A stretch of 21,533 nucleotides of DNA, from the NCBI GenBank assembly GCA_900759005.1, contig CAAEUQ010000084.1, forward strand, positions 1 through 21,533, written 5' to 3'. The translations under genes and the position numbers were made by a program. The notes beneath the pieces were generated by a model. The model worked only from the letters and a program-made list of their open reading frames with translations, made no database searches and was not told the DNA's origin. Shown here in pieces: positions 1 through 7,692 of the stretch (positions within the stretch are counted from its first letter, which is position 1; each line of letters starts with the position of its first letter). The stretch comes from Clostridia bacterium (GTDB taxonomy: Bacteria; Bacillota; Clostridia; Christensenellales; Aristaeellaceae).

Positions 1-173
1 ACGATCTGCCAGTCCTCGCCGGTCGCGACGCCGAGCAGCTTATTGCGCGTGGTCTGCGGATGATTGGATACGATCGCGACCTTTTCGCCGACGAATCGAT
101 TCATCAAGCTGGATTTTCCGACATTCGGGCGACCCATAATCGCAACGAAGCCGGAACGGAATTTCTGATTCAT
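1..173 (-). CDS. era: GTPase Era, N-terminal 57 residues (partial, leaves window)
   Basis: Era is a Ras-like GTPase that binds 16S rRNA and helps mature the 30S subunit. Only the N-terminus is inside the window. The reading begins MNQKFRSGFVAIMGRPNVGKS, so the P-loop (G1) GRPNVGKS lies at residues 14-21. The switch I/G2 region follows as SNHPQTTR at about residues 35-42, which is the form typical of Era and its relatives. The start is the ATG at 173, with a modest AAGGG ribosome site 9 bases upstream. It sits 19 bases after the stop of the ybeY/cdd frame, and a cdd-era order is common in Bacillota. Der/EngA shares the P-loop, but the neighbourhood and the QTTR segment favour Era. The KH domain cannot be seen. 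Confidence 0.93.
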   Translation of the reverse strand, partial: MNQKFRSGFVAIMGRPNVGKSSLMNRFVGEKVAIVSNHPQTTRNKLLGVATGEDWQI

Positions 174-192
174 ACGTAATTACCCTTCTTAC

Positions 193-1107
193 TTAATCTC
201 TCTGAATGCCGAGGTCCTCCGGGCCGAACGATTCCGGCAGCAGTTCGCCGAGCGTCTTGACCATGTATTCGCTGCCAGCCTTGCCGATGATCACCGGCAT
301 ATCCAGATCGCATGCGAATTCGCGCAGCACCTGCCGGCAGATGCCGCACGGCCACGCCGCCTGCTTCTCTGCGGCAATCGCAATCGCCTTGAATCTGCGC
401 TCGCCCGCCGCGATTGCGCAGGACGTCGCACAGCGCTCGGCGCAAATCGCCGCGCCATAGGACGCGTTTTCAAAATTGCAGCCCTTGAAGGTTTTGCCGC
501 TGTCGGTCAAAATACACGCGCCGACCTTGAAATGCGAATACGGCGAATACGAATTCTGCATCGCTTCCGCCGCCAGATCAAACAATTCCTGATAAGACAC
601 TTTCTTCTCTCCTCCTTCTTCGCGCCACAGCCTGATTTCGCGCATCGCGCGCTTTTCCATTTCGCGCATCGCGCGCTTGTCCGATTCGATCATATGATCA
701 TAGCCCAGCAAATGAAACGCGGAATGCGCGGTCAGATACCCGAGCTCGCGTTTGAGCGAATGCCCGAATTCGTCCGCCTGTTTCCTCGCGCGGTCGAGAT
801 TCAGGACGCAGTCGCCCAGATTGACATAGCCCAGCGCCGGATCGTATTCGCGCCGGACGCGCTCCGGATTGTCCTTCGCGGTCGTTCCCTTCGGATAGCG
901 AATCATCGGAAACGACAGAACGTCGGTCGGCGCGTCGATATTGCGCGTTTGGCGGTTGATTTCCTGAATGCGCGCGTCATCAACGATCGTAACCGCAAAT
1001 CCGGCGTTTTCAACGCCCTCGACGCGAAAACACGCGTCCGCGACCTCGTTTAGAAATGCGCCCAGACCATCCAGACACGGTTCAATCTCCCATTCCAGCT
1101 CAATCAT
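193..1107 (-). CDS. ybeY-cdd: YbeY endoribonuclease joined in frame to cytidine deaminase (304 aa)
   Basis: One uninterrupted frame carries two complete enzymes. Residues 1-160 are YbeY, a metal-dependent endoribonuclease of rRNA maturation; the three metal-binding histidines are H128, H132 and H138 in HSAFHLLGYDH. Residues 170-304 are a homotetrameric-type cytidine deaminase that converts cytidine to uridine for salvage, with NFENASYG, zinc Cys222 and catalytic Glu224 in CAER, and zinc Cys254/Cys257 in PCGIC. The two usually are separate genes, often with dgkA between them; dgkA is missing here. A strong internal ribosome site precedes a GTG at 600, which would yield a standard 135-aa Cdd, so free Cdd, a fusion, or both may be made. 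The frame overlaps the pgpH stop by 8 bases. The YbeY tail carries an 8-residue tandem duplication (KRAMREME/KRAMREIR, residues 144-159). Confidence 0.92.
   Translation of the reverse strand: MIELEWEIEPCLDGLGAFLNEVADACFRVEGVENAGFAVTIVDDARIQEINRQTRNIDAPTDVLSFPMIRYPKGTTAKDNPERVRREYDPALGYVNLGDCVLNLDRARKQADEFGHSLKRELGYLTAHSAFHLLGYDHMIESDKRAMREMEKRAMREIRLWREEGGEKKVSYQELFDLAAEAMQNSYSPYSHFKVGACILTDSGKTFKGCNFENASYGAAICAERCATSCAIAAGERRFKAIAIAAEKQAAWPCGICRQVLREFACDLDMPVIIGKAGSEYMVKTLGELLPESFGPEDLGIQRD
600..617 (-). promoter_or_regulatory. Internal ribosome binding site and GTG start for free Cdd
   Basis: AAGGAGG at 617-611 lies 10 bases before GTG at 600-598; the overlapping GGAGGAG gives 8 bases. Translation from this GTG would produce 135 residues, the usual length of bacterial Cdd, beginning at the normal Cdd N-terminus (VSYQELFDLA). 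The site lies inside the YbeY/Cdd frame and encodes EEGGEKK there. The site and spacing are seen; its use is inferred. Confidence 0.6.
635..678. repeat. 24-bp tandem duplication in the ybeY tail
   Basis: The same 20 bases occur at 635-654 and 659-678, a period of 24 bp, which adds eight residues without shifting frame. They encode KRAMREME then KRAMREIR in the C-terminal helix of the YbeY domain, just before the Cdd junction. Confidence 0.85.
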
Positions 1108-3493
1108 TCGCGTTTGCCGCCTCCTTCAAACCTTCCACAGCCGAGGACTGATTTTCGGTAGAAGACTTCGTGTCCGCCGATTTCGCCTGCGCAGGTGCGG
1201 GTTTTACCTCCGCAGCTACAGTTTTTGCTTCCGCAGTCGGCTTCACTTCCGCGGGCACAGACTTCGCGTCCGCCGCAGATTTTGCTTCCGCGGGCGCAGT
1301 CTTCACTTCCGCAGCCGGCTTCACTTCCGCGGGTACAGGTTGCGCTTCCGCGGGCGCAGGTTTTGCTTCTGTGCTTGCGGAGCGCGCTTCTCCGCCTGCC
1401 GGTTTCGGCGCGGCTTCGCCTCTCGGCGGGATTGCAATGGTCGGGTATTCGATTCGCTCATGGAATACGCCGGTCAGCACGGTCGAGAACGCACTGCAAA
1501 TCTTTTCAAGGTCGTTGAACGTCAGGTTCGAGCAATCGAGCTGTCCGTCGTTCAGCTTGCCGCGAACGATTTTGCGAATCAGCGCGTCGATTTTCTCGGG
1601 ATCCGGATTCGGCAGCGCGCGCGTCGCCGCCTCGATGCTGTCCGCCATCATGACCACCGCGGCTTCGCGCGTCTGCGGGCGCGGACCCTCATAGCGGAAT
1701 GCCGAAATGTCCACCTGATCGCCATAGAGCTTCAGCGCCTTATCATAGAAGAACATCACCGGACAATCGCCGTGGTGCTGGCGAATAATATCGATCACCG
1801 GCTCCGGAATGCGCGCCTTCTGCGCCATCGCCGCGCCGTCGCGCGGATGTGCGGTCAGAATCGCAGTGGATACGCGGGGATCGGTGCGGTCGTGCGGATT
1901 ATCGCCCATCTGGTTTTCCTTAAAATACATCGGGCGCTTGAGTTTGCCGATATCATGGTAATACGCGCCGACGCGGGCGAGCAATCCGTTCGCACCGATC
2001 GCCGAGCACGCCGCTTCCGCAAGGTTCGCGACGATGATCGAATGGTGATACGTGCCGGACGCCTCCAGTAGAAGCCTTCTCAGCAGCGGCTGATTTGGAT
2101 TCGACAGCTCGATCAGCTTCGACGCGGTCGCGAGATTGAACAGCCATTCCAGCACCGGCTGAACGCCTATGCAGATCACGGCGCTGACCGCGCCGCCGCC
2201 CGCCGCCCAGAGCGCGTTGATGAGCACCGTTCGAATTTCAACGCTGTTGAACAGCCCGACGCCGAGCGTAATCAGGAAATTGCCCACGCCGATCAGCACG
2301 CCCGCCAGCAGCGTGGTCATGCGCATCATGCTCTTGTTGAACAGCATCGCGATGAACGGGCCGCTCACGCACGCCATCAGTACGATCGCGATCATACCGC
2401 TGCCCGTGGTCATCATGGACGCGAGCAACGCGACGATGAGATTGACGAACAGCGCCAGCTGCGCGTCCATCAGCATCGAAACCAGCAAAAGCGCCAGCGC
2501 AACCGGCATGAAATACACGTTGACATACCGGAACACGAAACACAGCCACACCGCGAGCACCAGAACCAGGCTCAGCAGCATCATTTGCTTCGGACTTTCG
2601 AGCAGACTCTTCTGGAATCGATAGAGATAAGCGATCAGCGCGAGCTCCAGCGCGATCACCAGCAGCGCAATGCCCAGCAGCGTCTGAATATCAAAGCTGT
2701 CGTCTGCCAGAAGTCCCAGCGACGAGATCATCGTATACTGTGCGAGCGTCACGATTTCTCCCTTGCGAACGATGACCTGTCCCTTGACGCACATCTTCGC
2801 TTCCACCGCGTCGCGCGCCTTTTCGCGATTCTGCTCGGTAATCTCCTCGTCGATCAGCATCGTCGGGCGAATACAGCCACGAATCAGCTCCGTGACCACG
2901 CCGACGAGCTGCGCCGGATATTTGCGCGTCAGCTCCAATCGAATGTTCTTCACCGCGACGGATTCCTGTCCCTCCGGCAGCGTGGACATCAGCGTGCCCT
3001 TTACCTCGGTAAGCGCCGCTTCAAACAGCGCTTCAAGCGTCTGCCGCTCGGTTGCCAGAAGGGTATTCAGCTGATCGCGCGTCAGCGAAAAGCCCAGCTT
3101 TTCATTCAGATCCGTCAGCTCCCCATCTGAAATCAGGGTCTGCGCGTCCGCTTCTCCCGCCGACCAGTCGTTGTATGCCGAGCGCAGCACGTCGAACCGT
3201 GCGCTTAAATCGTTCAGCACGCCGTCCACGCCGGAAAAATCCGCGCTCTTATAGCTCGGCTCGACGCTCGCGGCGGCATTGTTCTTCAGCTGCTCGGTCG
3301 TAACCGAATCCACCACGTCCTTCGTGGCAAGGATTTCGATCGGCGCCGGCGCGCCTACCTGAATATCGTACTGCTCCGGCGTAATGCCCGCATACAGCGG
3401 CGCAAACATCAGCGCGCACGTCGCAAGGCAGATCAGAACGGTTTTCAGCACCGGCGCGAGCCGCGCGCCGCTGATTCTCAGGTTTCTCTTCAT
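1100..3493 (-). CDS. pgpH: PgpH/YqfF-type 7TM-HD c-di-AMP phosphodiesterase
   Basis: A 797-residue membrane HD-domain protein of the 7TM-HD family, whose Listeria and Bacillus members hydrolyse c-di-AMP to pApA. The first membrane segment is at about residues 14-35, followed by an extracytoplasmic 7TMR-HDED-like domain (about 36-268) and a block of membrane helices (about 271-453). The HD domain (about 478-680) shows HH483-484, HD513-514, H549 in TAHP, HH573-574 and D618. Residues from about 690 to the end form an unusual tail rich in Pro, Ala, Glu and Lys, with repeats such as PAEVKP and AEAK; it should be cytoplasmic and disordered. The ATG at 3493 has an AAGGAG-type site upstream. The stop overlaps the ybeY start by 8 bases, which suggests coupled translation. 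Family assignment is strong; c-di-AMP as the substrate rests on homologues. Confidence 0.93.
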   Translation of the reverse strand: MKRNLRISGARLAPVLKTVLICLATCALMFAPLYAGITPEQYDIQVGAPAPIEILATKDVVDSVTTEQLKNNAAASVEPSYKSADFSGVDGVLNDLSARFDVLRSAYNDWSAGEADAQTLISDGELTDLNEKLGFSLTRDQLNTLLATERQTLEALFEAALTEVKGTLMSTLPEGQESVAVKNIRLELTRKYPAQLVGVVTELIRGCIRPTMLIDEEITEQNREKARDAVEAKMCVKGQVIVRKGEIVTLAQYTMISSLGLLADDSFDIQTLLGIALLVIALELALIAYLYRFQKSLLESPKQMMLLSLVLVLAVWLCFVFRYVNVYFMPVALALLLVSMLMDAQLALFVNLIVALLASMMTTGSGMIAIVLMACVSGPFIAMLFNKSMMRMTTLLAGVLIGVGNFLITLGVGLFNSVEIRTVLINALWAAGGGAVSAVICIGVQPVLEWLFNLATASKLIELSNPNQPLLRRLLLEASGTYHHSIIVANLAEAACSAIGANGLLARVGAYYHDIGKLKRPMYFKENQMGDNPHDRTDPRVSTAILTAHPRDGAAMAQKARIPEPVIDIIRQHHGDCPVMFFYDKALKLYGDQVDISAFRYEGPRPQTREAAVVMMADSIEAATRALPNPDPEKIDALIRKIVRGKLNDGQLDCSNLTFNDLEKICSAFSTVLTGVFHERIEYPTIAIPPRGEAAPKPAGGEARSASTEAKPAPAEAQPVPAEVKPAAEVKTAPAEAKSAADAKSVPAEVKPTAEAKTVAAEVKPAPAQAKSADTKSSTENQSSAVEGLKEAANAND

Positions 3494-3523
3494 GGTCCTC
3501 TCTCCTTTCGCCCTCGGGCGCGA

Positions 3524-4516
3524 TCAGGAACGGGGCTTATACTTCTGCGGCTTCTGGGCGTATTTCTCATAGGCGCGCACGATTGCCTGAACCAGCTCAT
3601 GACGCACGACGTCGCGGTGTGAAAGCTTAACAATCGCAATATCGTTCACATTCTTGAGCACCTCCAGCGCTTCGACCAGACCGGACTTCTTGCCCATCGG
3701 CAAATCGATCTGCGTAACGTCGCCGGTAATGACCATCTTCGAGCCCATGCCCATGCGCGTTAGGAACATCTTCATCTGTTCCGAGGTCGTATTCTGTGCC
3801 TCGTCCAGAATGATAAACGCATCGTTCAGCGTGCGACCGCGCATATACGCGAGCGGAGCCACCTCAACCGCACCGCGCTCGACCAGCCGCTGATACGCGT
3901 CCACGCCCATCATTTCATGCAGCGCGTCGTATAGCGGGCGCAGATAGGGATCAACCTTCTGCGCGAGGTCGCCTGGCAGGAAGCCGAGCTTTTCACCCGC
4001 CTCAACCGCAGGGCGCGTAAGAATGATCTTCTCAATCTCCTTATTCTTCAGCGCCACGACCGCCATCGCGATTGCGAGATAAGTTTTGCCCGTTCCGGCG
4101 GGGCCGACCGCAAACGTGCAGGTATTATCGCGAATCGCATCCACATACTGCTTCTGACCCAGCGTTTTGCATTTAACGGGACGACCGCGATACGTAATCG
4201 CAATCACATCGCGCATGATTTCGCCGATTCGATCCGACATGCCTTCCGCCGCCAGCGCGATCGCATAGCGAATGCGCGTTCGATCGATGCTTTCGCCGCG
4301 GCGCAGGATATCGCGCAGCGTATTCAGCGTAATTTCCGCGAGCGCGACCTTTTCCGGTTCGCCCGAAAGCGATACCGAATCGCCGCGCGCATAAATTTCC
4401 ACGCCCAATTCATCCTTGAACAGCGCGAGGTTTTCCTCGCGAATGCCGAACAGCCCAATAAATTCCTCCGGGGAATCCAGCTGAATCGTCACATTTTCCC
4501 GCTCAGTCGTTTCCAA
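3524..4516 (-). CDS. phoH: PhoH-like ATPase
   Basis: A 330-residue cytoplasmic P-loop ATPase of the PhoH/PhoL family. The N-terminal part (about 1-110) resembles the KH-like region seen in PhoL proteins. Walker A is GPAGTGKT at residues 138-145 and Walker B is FIILDEAQN at 234-242, followed by the sensor-like segment VITGDVTQIDLP (262-273). PhoH proteins are linked to RNA metabolism and lie beside ybeY in many genomes, as here. The start is TTG at 4516: a full AAGGAGG (4531-4525) sits exactly 8 bases upstream, whereas the next candidate, GTG at 4492, has no comparable site. It overlaps the 3' end of yqfD by 14 bases. The exact biochemical role of PhoH in this group is not established. Confidence 0.95.
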   Translation of the reverse strand: METTERENVTIQLDSPEEFIGLFGIREENLALFKDELGVEIYARGDSVSLSGEPEKVALAEITLNTLRDILRRGESIDRTRIRYAIALAAEGMSDRIGEIMRDVIAITYRGRPVKCKTLGQKQYVDAIRDNTCTFAVGPAGTGKTYLAIAMAVVALKNKEIEKIILTRPAVEAGEKLGFLPGDLAQKVDPYLRPLYDALHEMMGVDAYQRLVERGAVEVAPLAYMRGRTLNDAFIILDEAQNTTSEQMKMFLTRMGMGSKMVITGDVTQIDLPMGKKSGLVEALEVLKNVNDIAIVKLSHRDVVRHELVQAIVRAYEKYAQKPQKYKPRS

Positions 4517-5684
4517 TCTGTGTTCCTCCTTGTATTATGAGCGCTTCGCGCGGCACGGCGATGTTGACCTTCGCTTCGATAACCGCGCGCGCGGTCATGT
4601 CTCCGTTTGGATTCATTAAATGCGCCGTCCATTCGTCGAACGCTTGAACGCCGTTCAGCTTCACGCGCGCCTGTGCGCCGGACAATGCATCCAGCGCATA
4701 CATCAGCTTGTCTTCATCGACCGTCCGCTCGGCTGCGCGCGTTTCCGCCGCGCGCGTTCGAACGATCTCCAGCGGCAAAAACATTCCGCCGATCGGAAGA
4801 ATCTCCGTCCGAATCTTTTCGGATTCAAACGGTCCGCTCGTCTGGATTGCCCATGAAAGGCTGCCCAAACGAAGCTCGGACGACGTTCGCTCGCGCCCCG
4901 TCGGCGTCATTTGGATTTCCATCGCGGGTGCGGTGGCTTCTCCGGTCGCCCATGTGCGTGCGATCACCTCGCCCAGCGCGGCGACGCGACGCCTTTCTTC
5001 CTTGCCGATGCGCTCCGCGCCGCGAATCAGCGTTTGCCCTTTAACGACCGTATCGCCCGCCTTCACGCACGCTTCACCCGCGCGAACGTTTACGGACACG
5101 ACGACGCCTGCGCAGCTCGCAACCAGATCGCGCGGATCGTCGATGTCAAAGGTTTCCGGCGCGGCGTTTTCCTTTGACGCCTCCAAAAGCAATCGAACAC
5201 CCTGCAAACGCACGCCGATAAAGCTGTATTCCGGCGAAAGCGCGCGCATCTCCAGCGCCAGCAATTCAGGATCCACGCTTCCGCGCGCAACGCCCGCGTG
5301 AATGCCGATCTCCTCGAGTCTTGCGCGCAGCGCTCCTTCATCAATCGCCGCGCCGCCGACCGGCTGAATCTCGATCATCCACACGCGCGACAGGCAGCAA
5401 ATCGCAATCGCCGCGCAGACAAATACGCCGATCAGCGCGCTTGCGCGTCTGCGCATTCGATCGAACAGGCGCGTATGCCCGCCTCTTTCCATAACGGCGC
5501 ACGGAATCGAAAAGCGCTCGCACAGCGCAGTCAGAATGCGTTCGCCCGCAGGATCGGTCGCAACCTCCATCGTATGCGCGCCGGTTCTGCGAACGGATTT
5601 GAACCGTGCGCCCTCGGATAGCGCCCGTTCGATCAGGCGTTCCAGCATTAGCCCTTCGACGCGCAGGCGAATATCGCCGTTCAT
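4503..5684 (-). CDS. yqfD: Sporulation protein YqfD
   Basis: A 393-residue protein of the YqfD sporulation family. A soluble N-terminal part (about 1-80) leads to one membrane segment at about residues 82-104, and a long C-terminal region should lie across the membrane. That region contains a lipoyl-like, beta-rich stretch (VASCAGVVVSVNVRAGEACV, about residues 188-207), as expected for YqfD. The ATG at 5684 directly abuts the TAA of yqfC (TAA then ATG, no gap), so translation is probably coupled. In Bacillus subtilis yqfD belongs to the sigma-E regulon of the mother cell. Its presence is good evidence for an endospore-forming lineage, although a molecular function is not known. Confidence 0.9.
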   Translation of the reverse strand: MNGDIRLRVEGLMLERLIERALSEGARFKSVRRTGAHTMEVATDPAGERILTALCERFSIPCAVMERGGHTRLFDRMRRRASALIGVFVCAAIAICCLSRVWMIEIQPVGGAAIDEGALRARLEEIGIHAGVARGSVDPELLALEMRALSPEYSFIGVRLQGVRLLLEASKENAAPETFDIDDPRDLVASCAGVVVSVNVRAGEACVKAGDTVVKGQTLIRGAERIGKEERRRVAALGEVIARTWATGEATAPAMEIQMTPTGRERTSSELRLGSLSWAIQTSGPFESEKIRTEILPIGGMFLPLEIVRTRAAETRAAERTVDEDKLMYALDALSGAQARVKLNGVQAFDEWTAHLMNPNGDMTARAVIEAKVNIAVPREALIIQGGTQIGND

Positions 5685-5999
5685 TTACGCGTCCCCGTCT
5701 TCCGGCATTTCCACCGAGCGAATGCACCCGCGGACGATCAGCGCGTTCGGGCGCACCTCGCAGAGCGAAAGATGCGTTCCATGCACGGAAAGCGTACCGT
5801 TCGGCACATTCAAACGCACGCAATCCTCGCTGAAATCGGCGATTCCGGTGTGATTCTCAATCAGCACGCGGCTGCCGCCGACGAGCGTTGCGCGCACTGC
5901 CCTGCCGGATACCTCGCCGATCCATTCCAGCGCCGGCGCGCTCGGCGGGGCGTGTCGTTTAGGCTTGGGCATTTTCAGAATCTTCGCCTGATTCTTCAT
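5685..5999 (-). CDS. yqfC: Sporulation protein YqfC (YabP/YqfC family)
   Basis: A 104-residue protein of the YabP/YqfC family, associated with sporulation. After a basic, proline-containing N-terminus, the body is beta-rich (RVLIENHTGIADFSEDCVRL, then GTLSVHGTHLSLCEV and ALIVRGCIRSVEM), the pattern expected for this family. It is the first gene of the leftward operon. A GGGGGGAGA ribosome site lies just before the ATG at 5999. It is followed without spacing by yqfD, its standard partner. A small-protein hit alone would be weak, but the family signature and the yqfD-phoH context agree. Confidence 0.88.
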   Translation of the reverse strand: MKNQAKILKMPKPKRHAPPSAPALEWIGEVSGRAVRATLVGGSRVLIENHTGIADFSEDCVRLNVPNGTLSVHGTHLSLCEVRPNALIVRGCIRSVEMPEDGDA

Positions 6000-6100
6000 T
6001 GCAAATCTCCCCCCTGACGCTTCATAAAGGAAAAGCGCTTTCCCTCCACGATATGCGTTACCGGGCGGATTTTTGCCGGGATATAAAAATATCCAACTAT

Positions 6101-6130
6101 ATTATATACGAACGCGGGTCACAAATGCAA
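6101..6130 (-). promoter_or_regulatory. Candidate promoter for the yqfC-era operon
   Basis: On the minus strand TTGCAT (6130-6125) and TATAAT (6106-6101) are separated by 18 bases, about 100 bases upstream of yqfC. The -10 is perfect and the -35 poor (three of six). A sigma-E promoter for the sporulation genes could also be present in this AT-rich stretch, but I cannot identify one clearly. Confidence 0.4.
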
Positions 6131-6152
6131 GTAAAAACGCGCTTTTCTGCGC

Positions 6153-6181
6153 TTGACAATCTTCTTTTCGGCGGCTATACT
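6153..6181 (+). promoter_or_regulatory. Sigma-A promoter of marR-dusB
   Basis: TTGACA at 6153-6158 and TATACT at 6176-6181 are separated by exactly 17 bases. The predicted transcription start (about 6188) leaves a very short leader that begins nearly at the GGGGGGAA ribosome site (6191-6198). Confidence 0.85.
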
Positions 6182-6205
6182 CGATTTAATGGGGGGAATT
6201 TTCAA

Positions 6206-6676
6206 ATGGATGGGATGAACGAACGCAGCATGGCGCATTCCGGCCTTGCCGAGGACATCATGCACCTGTCGCGGCTGCTGTTTCAGCGAAATGCGCACGC
6301 GCTGGAGAAGCTGAATATCGGCGTAGGTCAGATTCCGATCATGCAGGTATTATACGATTCCGGCGTGCTCACGCAGCGCGAAATTGCCGATCGCATTCGC
6401 GTAACGCCCGCGACGATCAGCGCCACGATCAAGCGAATGGAAAACGCGCGCTTCGTTTCCCGCTTTTCCGATGAGACGGACGCGCGCGTTTCATTCGTTC
6501 AATTAACCGACACGGGGCGCACGTGTTTTGAGGCGGCGACACGCGCGATGGATTTACCTTACGGCGAAATGCTGGAGGGCTTTTCCGAATCCGAGGTCAA
6601 TCAGTTTCACAATTTTATCCGCCGGATGGACGGCAACATGACGCGCCTTTCGGCAAAGGCAAACGGAGAAGAATGA
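6206..6676 (+). CDS. MarR-family transcriptional regulator
   Basis: A 156-residue winged-helix regulator of the MarR family. The DNA-binding part runs from about residue 54 to 105: helix-turn-helix LTQREIADRIRVTPATISAT, then the wing SDETDARVSFVQLTDTGR, whose DxR and LT-x-GR elements are typical of MarR. Flanking helices (about 8-50 and 106-150) would form the dimer interface. The start is ATG 6206, because GGGGGGAA lies 7 bases upstream and the consensus promoter ends at 6181; the frame is open further upstream, but that part covers the promoter and is not translated. It overlaps dusB by 4 bases. MarR proteins often control their own promoter; the ligand and targets cannot be read from the sequence. 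Confidence 0.9.
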   Translation: MDGMNERSMAHSGLAEDIMHLSRLLFQRNAHALEKLNIGVGQIPIMQVLYDSGVLTQREIADRIRVTPATISATIKRMENARFVSRFSDETDARVSFVQLTDTGRTCFEAATRAMDLPYGEMLEGFSESEVNQFHNFIRRMDGNMTRLSAKANGEE

Positions 6677-7647
6677 TGCGGATCGGCAATATTTTATTAC
6701 CGTCGGGCGCGGGGCTTGCGCCGATGGCGGGCGTAACCGACGCGGCGATGCGGCTGCTGTGCCACGAAACGGGCGCGGCATGGGCGGTCAGCGAAATGCT
6801 CTCCGCAAAGGGCTGGATTTATTCCGGCGGCAAAAATCAGGCGACGCGCGAACTGCTGACGCGATTGCCCGGTGAAGGCATCGCGGGCTTGCAGCTTTTC
6901 GGACGCGAACCGGAAATTCTTGCGCGTGCGGCGGCGGAACTGGAGAGTGCCGGTTTTGAATTCATCGATCTGAATTTTGGCTGTCCCGCGCCGAAGATCA
7001 CCGGAAACGGTGAGGGCAGCGCGCTGATGCGCGAACCCGAGCTGATCGGCAGAATCGTTTCCGCCGTTGCAAACGCCACGCACCTGCCCGTGACCGCCAA
7101 AATCCGTGCGGGCTGGGATGAAACGTGCGTCAACGCGCCGGAAGTCGCGCGCATTTGCGAATCCTCTGGCGCGCGGGCAATCGCCGTTCACGCGCGCACG
7201 CGGATGCAGCAGTATTCGGGCTGTGCGGACTGGTCGATCATCGAAAGGGTGAAAAAGAGCGTTTCCGTTCCGGTGCTCGGCAATGGCGACGTTCGCTCGG
7301 GCGCGGACGCAGTGAATATGATCGCGCAAACTGGCTGCGACGGCGTGATCGTCGGGCGCGCGGCGCAGGGCAATCCATGGATTTTTGCCGAAATCCGCGC
7401 GTTTTTAAGCGGTGAAGCCTATACGCCGCCCACGCCGCGCGAGCGCGTGGACATGGCGCTTCGACATTTTGATCTGGAAACCGAGCTGCACGGCGCGAAA
7501 AAGGGGCTTCTTGAAATGCGCAAGCACATTGCGTGGTATGTTTCCGGTATTCCCGGCGCGGCGAAATTCCGCGATTCGATCAACCTGCTCGTCGACGCGG
7601 ATGCAGTAAAGGACGCGCTGCGCAAATTTGCGCTGAACGCGGAATAG
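6673..7647 (+). CDS. dusB: tRNA-dihydrouridine synthase (DusB-like)
   Basis: A flavin-dependent enzyme that reduces specific uridines of tRNA to dihydrouridine. The 324-residue TIM-barrel protein shows LAPMAGVTD (15-23), the catalytic cysteine C104 in DLNFGCP, a conserved lysine in VTAKIRAGW (K143), HARTR (173-177), the FMN phosphate-binding GNGD (203-206) and GRAAQGNPWIF (228-238). These signatures match the bacterial DusB branch better than DusA or DusC. It overlaps marR by 4 bases. Two adjacent ATG codons are possible (6673 and 6676); the GGAG at 6665-6668 is better spaced for 6676, a one-residue difference. A terminator follows at once. Co-transcription with a MarR regulator has no obvious functional reason. 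Confidence 0.95.
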   Translation: MMRIGNILLPSGAGLAPMAGVTDAAMRLLCHETGAAWAVSEMLSAKGWIYSGGKNQATRELLTRLPGEGIAGLQLFGREPEILARAAAELESAGFEFIDLNFGCPAPKITGNGEGSALMREPELIGRIVSAVANATHLPVTAKIRAGWDETCVNAPEVARICESSGARAIAVHARTRMQQYSGCADWSIIERVKKSVSVPVLGNGDVRSGADAVNMIAQTGCDGVIVGRAAQGNPWIFAEIRAFLSGEAYTPPTPRERVDMALRHFDLETELHGAKKGLLEMRKHIAWYVSGIPGAAKFRDSINLLVDADAVKDALRKFALNAE

Positions 7648-7652
7648 AGAAA

Positions 7653-7692
7653 GGCGACGCTCCTCGAATTGAGAAGCGCCGCCCTTTTATTT
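7653..7692. terminator. Terminator between dusB and serS (convergent)
   Basis: Stem 7653-7665 pairs with 7671-7683 (13 positions, two mismatches) around the loop GAATT, followed by CTTTTATTT on the plus strand. It lies directly between the convergent stops of dusB and serS. The plus-strand T-run is the better one; on the minus strand the tail is a short CTTTCT. Confidence 0.7.

Noticed and set aside
1170..1390. Repetitive DNA that at first looks like a short array
   Set aside because: The units are degenerate and irregular and follow the codon pattern of a Pro-Ala-Glu-Lys protein tail; there are no spacers of CRISPR type.
5999..6205. N-terminal extension of the MarR gene
   Set aside because: This part contains the TTGACA/TATACT promoter, so it lies before the transcription start. 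The ribosome site points to ATG 6206.
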